Of a DNA stretch of 26,898 nt, positions 19,414 through 26,898 are shown piece by piece. Each line of letters opens with the position of its first letter. Position 1 is the first letter of the stretch. The notes under the pieces were generated by a model. It did no database searches and had not been told where the DNA came from. It was given only the letters and a program-made list of their open reading frames with translations. Both the position numbers and the translations under genes were made by a program. This stretch comes from Solicoccozyma terricola (lineage: Eukaryota; Basidiomycota; Tremellomycetes; Filobasidiales; Piskurozymaceae). The stretch lies in contig BCLD01000020.1 of the NCBI GenBank assembly GCA_001600875.1, positions 209,217-236,114 of the forward strand, written 5' to 3'.

Positions 19414-19518
19414 TGTTACGAATGCTCTCAACGGGTGTTTAGTGTAATGTAACACAGCGCAAATCCGGGTTCAAGTCCCGGAATATCCGTTTCAAGACCC
19501 GAGTTCGAATCTGTAACA
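19414..19518 (+). repeat. 3' LTR with tRNA-like segment (A box altered)
   Basis: This copy matches the 5' LTR except for ctc/ccc near its start and a shortened tagtgtaatgtaac. The latter removes the final G of the A-box match. The T-arm-like hairpin and both B-box matches are unchanged (tRNA-like segment 19432-19489). Confidence 0.7.
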
Positions 19519-21409
19519 AGGTCAACCATTGTCCTCTAGCTGTCTCTTTGACTATAAAGATCCAGGGAATGTCGACCCAGATGTGTACTTTTGTAGAGAG
19601 AACAACTAATTCATTTGTCACCGTCGACTGTCCATCGCATTTCAGGCGTGACGTGCCGGACAATCTCTTGTGATCATTCACAGACCAGATCTTTGGGATG
19701 TGGTATCGATGTTGACGGATGATGCTTTCAAGAGAGATGAAACAAAGAGAACTACACGAGCTCTTATTCGCCCCCCTACTCGGAGGCGACGCCGAACGGA
19801 CCCGCTTGACCTCGGCCCAGTGGATGGCTAGCCATGTGGATTGCAAACAAGACGTTGAAGAGGCTCTAAGCTCAGGGAGAAGGAACACAGATGTAATGTT
19901 GCTGGATCATCACGAGCTACCGGAAGCAACCCAACACGTGTCGTATAAGGCTGGTTCCCCTCGTGAGCACGCGCTCCCGCCGCACAACGTGCAAAGGCTC
20001 CGGGCTGGCAATGGAAGATTTGTTGCCCAGGAACCCGATCCCAAGGCCACATTTAGCCGAGACACATGATTTCGTCACATACCTTTGAGATAAGGATGGA
20101 ATTCACACCCCGCGTGAAAAGTATGTTATTCCGAACCCGCGCTTTTATTTGGCAAGCAGGGGCCGGGACCCGCACAATCTCCCCTCCATAGCTCAGGGCG
20201 AATTGAGGCTGCGAACAAGCCTTGGCAGGGCAACTGGAGCCATGGTCGAGTCCGCGGCTGTTACTGTCGGGTGTGAAAAGTGATCGTCCCGATGTCCACC
20301 AAAGTTTTCGTGATTGAATAAAAGGTAGTACTAATGATTTCATCGAGCGCGTATATCAGGAACGCAGTTCAGCGCTCACGAGAACTTTTGGTCCAGGACG
20401 ATGGACTGGCTTTGGTAATGGGGCGTGTTCATCGCTTTGGAATAAGTCGTCACGACCTAGTGGCGCTCGCCCATACCTTTTGGTCAGCTGTATGAAAGAG
20501 GATGTGATCGTCACTTTGCTATGGAATGAAAGGTACACACCGGTCGCTAACCCATGCGATAGAAGATTTTGTGAGGGGGGAGTACATCCATCGGTCGATA
20601 ATAGGCCAGGGTTCTCTAATGGGACTTCTTAACCCCGTCGCAACGAAATCTGCTTCAGAAACTTGAAAGTTTTGCAATACGGCTCGGATGCTTCAAGCGC
20701 CAATGTTGCCACCCGATTCCTTCCATAGAATACAATTGTCACTCGTGCGAAACCTGTTGCAGGGGAGTCCATCAACAGACACATTTATACTGAGCGAGAT
20801 TGGGGAAAAGCTTTCCGGTATTGCAAGACCAATATGCGGCGCATCGAAAAACATATGCCGCTCCGTGTTAAGATAGGGCTTTTATGGAAACGTGTCCGTA
20901 ACACTGTCAGCAAGTCTGGGTCAGTCTAGGATCCATCAGTATAAGGTAGGATGCAAGTGTGGCAGAGGGAACCTCATCTGGGACCACATAATACCAAGGT
21001 TATCGAGCTAGAGATGTAGTAGAAGACTTCACCGAATATCATTCCCAGTTTTGCCACCACTTTATTCGTAACACTCCGTCGAACCATGTCGTTCCCGTAC
21101 CGCTGCAAGTTGTTACCCCTTTCACACGGCAGGTATTGGTACTAAACCCATGCTGTGGAGCATCGAAAACATATGCCGCTCCGTCGAACCATATGTTTCC
21201 CTAACCGGTTCGATAACCGCTACAGTCAACAGAGCTGAGTTGTGATTATTCCTACAAGACTTACGCATCGGAGCGGTGAGAGGAACCGAATCCATCGACA
21301 CGCCCTACTCTTAGCTAGTGTTATCCTACTATTAGCTATGTTAGGTCCAATTACTCTATGTCTACGAACATCAACTGACAAATAGTTTATACCTTTTCCT
21401 ATTGTCAAA
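19519..21409. other. 1.9-kb stretch without a recognised gene
   Basis: A minus-strand frame of about 149 codons (19888-19439) contains a protein-like part (IWSVNDHKRLSGTSRLKCDG) but overlaps the LTR element and shows no domain. Frames at 19719-20069 and 20053-20343 are equally anonymous. A 26-28-base direct repeat with one indel occurs at 20841-20868 and 21160-21186 (core acatatgccgctccgt). A shorter one, ctccgtcgaaccat, occurs near 21074 and 21180. Confidence 0.4.
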
Positions 21410-21545
21410 TCCCCTTATAGAGTTCGGGAAAAAGAGGAGATATATTAAAAGAAAGACGAATTCCTTTTAAAAAAGAAAAAAAAAAATTTAGGACTTTGGC
21501 CTTCTTTTTTTGTGTAACACAAACACCCAAAAATTAAAAAGCGAG
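21410..21545. other. AT-rich low-complexity stretch
   Basis: Runs of A, T and purines dominate (for example taaaaaagaaaaaaaaaaat and cttctttttttgtg), in sharp contrast to the GC-balanced flanks. No gene is visible. Confidence 0.6.
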
Positions 21546-21621
21546 TGTGCTGGAACTGCTAAACAGGTGTCACTTAAGATGAAGTGTCTAAGCAGCTCAC
21601 CACCACCTGGGCTCTTTTTTC

Positions 21622-21634
21622 AGACAGCCTGTCT
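21622..21634. repeat. dispersed palindrome, copy 4
   Basis: Arms agacag and ctgtct pair perfectly around a central C, which is G on the other strand. On the right the arm continues as ctgtctttt. Confidence 0.6.
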
Positions 21635-21710
21635 TTTGGTGTCGTTGCCATGCGGCGAAGACGATAAACACAGTCGGAAACTCGGCTCGCTGTGATACCG
21701 AATTTGCCCC

Positions 21711-21725
21711 AAGACAGACTGTCTT
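21711..21725. repeat. dispersed palindrome, copy 5
   Basis: Arms aagacag and ctgtctt pair perfectly around a central A, followed by ttcgcgcacc. The right flank (gcaccaacaccattgc) resembles the flank of the copy at 22207. Confidence 0.65.
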
Positions 21726-22206
21726 TTCGCGCACCAACACCATTGCCTTGCTGGTGTCCCCCTCGGAAGCCGAGACCCGATATCAGGCCAGCGCTAAAGC
21801 CGAAGTCCTCCAACTCGCTTGTCACGCCGTCTGGGACCCTAAGGACCGTTCGATTTCCACTACGAAATGGAAGATTTGGGAAGACTCTATAGTCCCGGGA
21901 AGAATGACCGCTCATAGAGCCCACCAGAAGCCTTCCAAGTAGCCGGATCCCGAGTACCTTGAATTGGTAGTCGCCGAAAAGACAGCCACGTTGAACGATT
22001 TGCATGATGGTATTGATTGTCCACAACACTGTGCCGATAGTGGTCAGGAGACGCCATCGTGACTGAGCGTTTGGAGGACCTCATGAATAGTGTGAATGTC
22101 TCAAGAAAGAACGGTTAAAGCGAAGAGATGGCTGAAAGTGAAATAGAAGACTTCGAATCGGGAATAGACACTCCTTGATTCACTGAGGTTTGGTACTGCA
22201 TCTTCC

Positions 22207-22225
22207 AAAAGGCAGGCTGTCTTTT
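22207..22225. repeat. dispersed palindrome, copy 6
   Basis: Arms aaaaggcag and ctgtctttt pair around a central G with one mismatch, followed by cgtgcaccaaaaccaatgc. Similarity to the copy at 21711 extends about 25 bases beyond the palindrome, so the repeat unit is longer than the hairpin. Confidence 0.65.
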
Positions 22226-22578
22226 CGTGCACCAAAACCAATGCTTCCCACCCACAGTAGGGTTATGGTCAACCTATAATGAGCTGTCGTCCTTCTTTTA
22301 TAAGTCTCGTGGCACCTCAACAGCGAAGCAGACAATATCAAGGGTTCGAGCCATTGAATCACCTAGTCCATCCACATCCTGCTACGCGAAGGGACGCTCC
22401 AGTACACTTCGAATCACGGCGATCAAATCAAGAGGGCTACGAATAGGTGCGTGGTCTCTCAGAACATGTTCAGTCTCAAGTTGAACGAAAGGGAAAGGGA
22501 GATGGGTGGTTTCTTGGACTGGAACTGGGCGAGTTCCCCAAGCAGAGGAGCCGGGTCGAGGAGCTGGCTGTCGCGGCT

Positions 22579-22623
<45 letters not shown>
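22579..22623 (+). repeat. 45-base poly-G homopolymer
   Basis: Forty-five consecutive G separate two stretches of ordinary sequence. On the G strand it could form stacked quadruplexes. The length as given is doubtful, because such runs are rarely read or cloned faithfully. Confidence 0.8.
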
Positions 22624-22624
<1 letters not shown>

Positions 22625-23461
22625 GGATAGGATGATCAAAATGCCCGACCGAGCACGCTAGTGTGAGGCTTGGGCCTGATGGTCGGCGTGAAGGCAATCG
22701 CGGGCAATTTCGGATATCATTACCAGCACGGAAAGCAGAAAACTCGGCGCTTTCAAGACATTCGGCTATTTCCTCTTGGACTCGTGGAAACGCACCTCTC
22801 TCCCATCACGTTGTCTCCTCTTAAAAGCCTATAGAACACGGTAAACCGAATTATAACACCTCAACCCCGTTTCTTCCCGTTCCCTTGTTAGCCAGTCTGA
22901 GGTGAAGGTGATTTTGCACAGCGGATGCCATCTCTTTCGAGAGATGGCGAGAGTGATGCCCGCATAGCTAACCTGTGTATCAGTACACTTGCTTCAGGGA
23001 TTGGAGTCTTCCTGATGGCATGCTTTGCTCAAAAATGCCGCTACAAAGTCGATGACATCAAAACTGCGCATTCTGGTCGGTCTTCACGTGCGCTCCGGCG
23101 ATCTTGGGGTCTCGCGCTCCTCCGCCGATGCTGAGTTGGAATCCCACTCGGTGCAAATGGACGGGACTAAAATCAGCCACACTTACCGCCATGACGGGAG
23201 AGGACAGCCGGAGCAAAAAGCCGCTCGCTGACGTGGATTCTGTCCTAAGCAAACGCTTCCGATGGAGTCCACGCTTCCGCCCTTACTTTTCGAAATGAAA
23301 CTGGTTGCTGTACGGTGCAGTCATTATACCACATGCTTGAAAGAACCGGGAACTACTACTGCTTCCGCGTCACTTCGACAGCTTCCAACATTAGGGAAAG
23401 ATTTATTTGACCAGCACCTGCCAAATCAGCACGCAACCATACCAGAAGCACCACTGACGAT
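22624..23461. other. stretch without a recognised gene, upstream of the PNP gene
   Basis: Apart from the inverted kinase-exon copy at 22928-22997 I see only short anonymous frames. The last few hundred bases before 23462 are the presumed promoter and 5' leader of the phosphorylase-family gene. Confidence 0.45.
22928..22997 (-). pseudogene. inverted duplicate of kinase exon 4 start
   Basis: On the minus strand this reads a partial intron (ctgaagcaagtg...acacag) and then codons for LAMRASLSPSLERDG. The plus-strand copy at 18520 encodes LAMRASLSPPLERDG. Only about 70 bp is shared, cutting through an intron on one side and an exon on the other, so this is a small displaced fragment and not a second gene. 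Confidence 0.75.
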
Positions 23462-24613
23462 ATGCGACCTCCCCGTAAGGTTACCTCGCCCAATGTCCCT
23501 AGCTTGCATTAGCTAATTCCCTCGATACAGCAACATACATTGTCGGCATCTTCGCTGACCACAAGGAGCTGGCGGCGGCTCAGGCAGTCATCGAAGCCAG
23601 AGCCAGTGTAAGCAAGGTCGAGAAAGTCCACTTCCTGCCCAAACAGGCGAATCCCGCAGGCCAGCCCCCATTCCTGTATCACTACCTCGACGACGCACCG
23701 GTTGGCAAGCTACACAAGGATGTCCGAGTCTACCTCGTTTTGGCGAAGAGGCAAGGAGGGGTGGCAATGGAGGACATGGTTTCAACCAGCCTTCGCTACC
23801 TCTACGGACTGCACGAAGCGCTTCCTCTGGCGGTCTTCTCATCTGGCTTCTGCGCTGGTCGAAACAAAGGTGGTCCGGCAGACACCGTAGGAGACGTTTG
23901 TCTGGCCGTCGGAGCACTGCAGCACCGCGGAGGCGGAAAGGAGACCTCGGGTGGCTTGCTGGCCAATGTCCAAACCACCGAACCCGAGGGATTACAAATG
24001 TGGAATGCACTGGCACGTGCACCGCACTTGTGGTCCGAACCCGAGCAGATCCCGGACTTCCAGAAACCTAAGCGGACGGACGAGTACGGGCAGGTGACCG
24101 ATAATTGGAGGCCGCAAGTTCGTCCAATGCGTGTATGTAGTGTTTCGGTTCTCAGAGTTCTGACCACATCCTTCATACAGCTGGAACTAGGCTACTTCAG
24201 CACGGATGAGGTGGTTCGGACTATCCCGGAGGCGTTCGACCAAGTCCTTTTTTACAATCGCAAGATAATCGCTCTTGATATGGAAGCATACAATTTCTAT
24301 AACGGTGGGATTTGCTTCGAGCACGCCGCGTAGGGTGTACTCTCGAGCTGACTTACTGACCTTAGCTTGCCATCACGCGTTGAGCGCCAAGTTTCCGTTC
24401 ATCTTTGCTAAAGCTGTGAGCACTCATGCGACGGTAACCCGGGTACGTGGACAACTAATGGGAGCTCATGCAACCTCATGACATATCCAGATAACCGACT
24501 ACGCCGACGAAAAGAAAGACAAAGTGTTCCAGCCATACGGTGCTCGACTGGCAGCTCTATACTTGTTAGAGCTTATGGGTATATACCTCGACACTCTGGA
24601 CACGGTGAATTGA
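23462..24613 (+). CDS. nucleoside phosphorylase-superfamily protein (PNP_UDP-type), probable NLR effector domain
   Basis: Five exons join in frame: 23462-23474, 23531-24132, 24181-24304, 24366-24415 and 24491-24613, about 303 residues with no lesion. The introns start gtaagg, gtatgt, gtggga and gtgagc and all end in AG. The protein opens MRPPPTYIVGIFADHKELAA, the fold's first strand and loop. It continues with GDVCLAVGALQHRGG and GGLLANVQTTEPEG, and closes with KIIALDMEAYNFYNA and PFIFAKAITDYADEKKDKVF. The Asp of TDYAD matches the conserved catalytic Asp, and DMEAY the purine/ribose-binding block. Family members split N-glycosidic bonds of nucleosides or nucleotides. In fungi this domain usually heads NACHT or NB-ARC proteins. 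The next gene starts 153 bp downstream. An alternative donor at 24579 (gtatat) spliced to 24765 would fuse ELMG in frame to the NACHT protein's initial MISTL. Confidence 0.85.
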
Positions 24614-24766
24614 GGGATCGACAAGGTTCATCAGTAGCAATATATCATTGACGGCCATTGCGCTTCCGTTCAGAGGTCAGTGATGCATCTGGTGGGTCGA
24701 TAATCCGTCTCTAGGGCGTCATGTGTTCGTCTACTCACTCCACGGCTTGTCCTGCACGCAGCAGGC

Positions 24767-26898
24767 ATGATTAGTACTCTAGCTGAAAGCTCCACTTCGA
24801 CCAGCAACGGGAATGCGCCGAAGATGGATGAAAGGGACCGTCAATGCTTACAAAACTTGAAGGTGTCTGATCCTCGGGACGACAAGAAACGGATCGAGGA
24901 GATCAACGGCGGCCTGCTGCATGACTCGTACCGCTGGATTCTGGAAAACGCCGACTTTCGACAATGGCGCGACGAGCAAGAAAGCCAACTGCTCTGGATC
25001 AAGGGGGATCCCGGCAAGGGCAAGACGATGCTGCTCTGCGGCATCATAAACGAGCTGGACGCTGCGAAAACGGGCCGTTCGGCCTTTTTCTTTTGCCAAG
25101 CCACCGACCGACAATTCAGTACTGCCACAGCCGTGCTGCGCGGCTTGATCTACCTGCTCCTGGACCAGCAGCCATGTCTCTTCTGTCACGTTCGGAAGAA
25201 GTACAATCACTCGGGTAAAGCACTCTTCGAGGATCTGAACGCATGGTTTGCTCTGTCCGAGATCCTTACAAACATTCTCCAAGATCCGAATTTGATGAGC
25301 ACCTTCCTAATCATCGACGCGCTCGACGAATGCCTGACAGACTTGCCGCAACTTCTGGACTTCATTGCAAAGAATTGGTCAGCATCTCGTGGAGTCAAGT
25401 GGATCGTCTCTAGTCGCAATTGGCCAATCATCGAGCAACGGGTCGGAAAGGTCGGGCGGAGAGTAGAGCTCTGTCTTGAGTTCAACGCAGACTCTGTGTC
25501 AAAAGCTGTCTCCATCTACATCGGACATAAAGTGCGTGAGTTGGCAAAGCTAAAGGATTACGACAGTGAGACAGAAGAAGCCGTTCAGACTTATTTGTCC
25601 TCAAATGCAAATAACACATTCCTCTGGGTGGCTTCGGTCTGCAATCAACTGAGGAATACCTCACTATGGAACGCTGTTGCGAAGTTAAACACGTTTCCCC
25701 CCGGGCTCCATTCACTTTACAAGCGCATGATTCAGCAAGTCTATGATTCGGACGAGGCAGAAGACTGCAAGAACATACTTTCCATCGTGACAATCGCATA
25801 CCGGCCAATCACTCTGAACGAACTGACATCTTTGGTCAAGCGCGCTTTTGCTTCCAAGGATCTCCGACCATGGAAAGAGATTGTCGGGCTTTGTGGTTCG
25901 TTTCTGACGATTCGAGAAGGCACCGTCTATTTCGTGCATCAGTCCGTGAAGGAGTTTTTGCTCGAAAAGGCATCAGCTGAACTATTTCCACATGGAATGG
26001 AAGAAGTGCACCATGCGGTCTTTTCAGCATCCGTCGAGGCTATGTCTGGGACGCTGCGTCGCGACATATATAATTTGGGCAGCCCTGGTTTCCCCGTCGA
26101 TGACGTCAAGCGGCCTGAGCCAGATCCCTTGGCTACGATACGGTACTCCTGTATTTACTGGGTTGAACATCTCTGCGATGCCAGCGGGAGCAACGAACAC
26201 GACGACGACCTGAGAGACGAGGGTGCCGTCCATCAGTTCTTGCGGGAAAAATGTATCTACTGGCTTGAGGCTCTCAGCCTTCTCAGAAGCATCTCCGAGG
26301 GGGTACTTTCAATGACAACACTGGAGGGATTACTCCAGGTAAGTCTGACCAATGGAATCCGCCTTGGTCGATGAGATTTACTAATACTTTCCCAGCGAGA
26401 TGCACATGAACCCAGGCAGACACATCAATTTCGGTTAATGGACCTTGTCCGAGATACACGCCGATTCATTCTGTATTTCAAGTGGGCAATAGAGCACAGT
26501 CCTCTTCAGGTTTATGCTTCTGGACTTGTCTTCAGTCCCGCCCACAGCTCGATAAGACAACTATTCAAGGTCGAGGAGCCACGATGGATTACGATCAAGC
26601 CGGTTATGCAAGACCGCTGGGATGCGGGTTTACAGACGCTTGAAGGGCACCACGACGGTGTCAACTCCGTCGCCTTCTCGCACGACTCGAAGAATTTCGT
26701 GTCGGCATCGGGCGATAAGACGGTCAAGATCTGGGACACCGGCAACGGCCAATGCCTACAAACGCTTGAAGGGCATAGCAACTGGGTCCGCTCGGTCGCC
26801 TTCTCGCACGACTCGAAGTATCTCGCGTCGGCATCGTTAGATAAGACCGTCAAGATCTGGGACGCCAGCAGCGGCCAATGCCTACAGACGCTTGAAGG
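24767..26898 (+). CDS. NACHT-WD40 NLR-like protein (HET-E/NWD type), 3' end beyond window
   Basis: The ATG at 24767 opens MISTLAESSTSTSNGNAPKM. The NWD linker follows (LHDSYRWILENADFRQW), then Walker A GDPGKGKT (residues ~80-87), Walker B FLIIDALDEC (~180-189), VKWIVSSRNWP (~210-220), the helical part of the STAND module, and YFVHQSVKEFLLEK. An intron at 26339-26395 (gtaagt...tactaat...ccag) joins EGLLQ to RDAHEP. After MQDRWDAGLQTLEGH come WD40 repeats of 42 residues (GVNSVAFSHDSKNFVSASGD, KTVKIWD), still running at the window end. The architecture is a nucleotide-switched sensor with a WD40 propeller for recognition, as in Podospora HET-E/HET-D incompatibility proteins. No effector domain precedes NACHT if this ATG is used; the adjacent PNP-type gene supplies one either as a partner or by splicing. 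No lesion is seen. Confidence 0.92.
26632..26898 (+). repeat. 126-bp WD40 coding repeats, near-identical
   Basis: The heptad-like start ca(g/a)acgcttgaagg recurs at 26632, 26758 and 26884, exactly 126 bases (42 codons) apart. The two full units are very similar at DNA level, with differences clustered in a few codons (HHDG versus HSNW, NFV versus YLA). High repeat identity of this kind is known from fungal NWD genes that change repeat number and specificity by recombination. Confidence 0.85.

Larger units (their letters stand above)
19155..19518 (+). mobile_element. miniature LTR retroelement (TRIM/SMART-like)
   Basis: Two direct repeats of 106 and 105 bp (19155-19260 and 19414-19518) both begin tgttac and end gtaaca, so they have TG...CA ends and a 6-bp inverted terminus. 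They differ by one substitution and a small change near gtaacggtaac. The 153-bp interior starts tggcggatattccgc and ends in a polypurine run gattagggggag directly before the second LTR, which is where a 3' polypurine tract belongs. There is no coding capacity apart from a 38-codon frame starting at the LTR edge. No primer-binding match to a known tRNA was recognised by eye, and the 5-bp flanks (aagat, aggtc) are not a clean target duplication. The layout is that of terminal-repeat retrotransposons in miniature, which rely on enzymes supplied by other elements. Confidence 0.72.

Noticed and set aside
19150..19523. Target-site duplication flanking the mini-LTR element
   Set aside because: The 5-bp flanks aagat and aggtc do not match well enough to claim a duplication.
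20841..21186. Second mobile element between the two acatatgccgctccgt copies
   Set aside because: The direct repeat is only about 27 bases with one indel, and there are no other terminal or coding signs of an element.
21226..21408. Hydrophobic stretch as a mitochondrial insertion or a membrane protein
   Set aside because: A plus-strand run reads ASVILLLAMLGPITLCL, but no mitochondrial gene could be recognised and the frame closes quickly.
24767..26338. NB-ARC rather than NACHT ATPase
   Set aside because: The Walker B form FLIIDALDEC with the DEC ending, the YRWILENADF-type leader and the WD40 partner fit the NACHT/NWD family.
1..26898. CRISPR array, rRNA genes or bacterial operon features
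   Set aside because: No regularly spaced direct repeats of suitable length, no rRNA blocks and no ribosome-binding-site pattern were seen; introns show eukaryotic DNA.

Overview
The window looks like nuclear DNA of a filamentous fungus, most likely an ascomycete. The signs are short introns of about 50-90 bases with GTRAGT-like donors and CTAAC/CTGAC-like branch points, a HET-E/NWD-type NACHT-WD40 gene, fungal-type CaiB/BaiF, sugar-transporter and nitrilase genes, and Ty1/copia retrotransposon debris. It reads as an accessory, possibly subtelomeric region. Most of the 27 kb is a patchwork of truncated, frameshifted or rearranged gene pieces, and only the right-hand 3.4 kb carries genes with no visible damage.

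Left part (1-7.3 kb): a copia fragment whose middle is inverted in place (1-1190); the C-terminal part of a C1-tetrahydrofolate synthase on the minus strand (1722-~2600); an unidentified decayed fragment (~3300-3590); a CaiB/BaiF CoA-transferase 5' part with a frameshift (3859-~4722) that runs without a gap into an unrelated low-complexity coding fragment (~4724-5719); and a minus-strand MFS sugar-transporter pseudogene whose exons and introns can still be traced (5998-~7260).

Middle part (7.3-18.7 kb): about 3 kb with no recognisable gene; a second copia reverse-transcriptase fragment (11050-12142) cut off inside RNase H by a telomere-like (GGGGTTA)5 tract; the secreted N-terminal part of a nitrilase (12893-~13400); a minus-strand SIR2-like plus ankyrin gene (14155-~15727) carrying one in-frame stop and one frameshift; unidentified open stretches (17080-17700); and the C-terminal end of a NIMA-type kinase (17935-18640).

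Right part (18.7-26.9 kb): a 364-bp miniature LTR element whose LTRs contain a tRNA-like segment with A and B boxes (19155-19518); copies of a short odd-centred palindrome (consensus AAAAGACAGGCTGTCTTTT); an inverted duplicate of one kinase exon (22928-22997); a 45-base poly-G run; and then an apparently intact pair of co-oriented genes. These encode a five-exon nucleoside phosphorylase-superfamily protein (23462-24613) and a NACHT-WD40 NLR (24767 to beyond the window end). The two can also be spliced into one PNP-NACHT-WD40 gene.

The functional theme I would draw out is inferred. The PNP-NACHT-WD40 locus and the SIR2-ankyrin gene both use domain families known as nucleotide- or NAD-depleting immune effectors, so the region resembles a fungal heterokaryon-incompatibility/immunity island lying in transposon debris.
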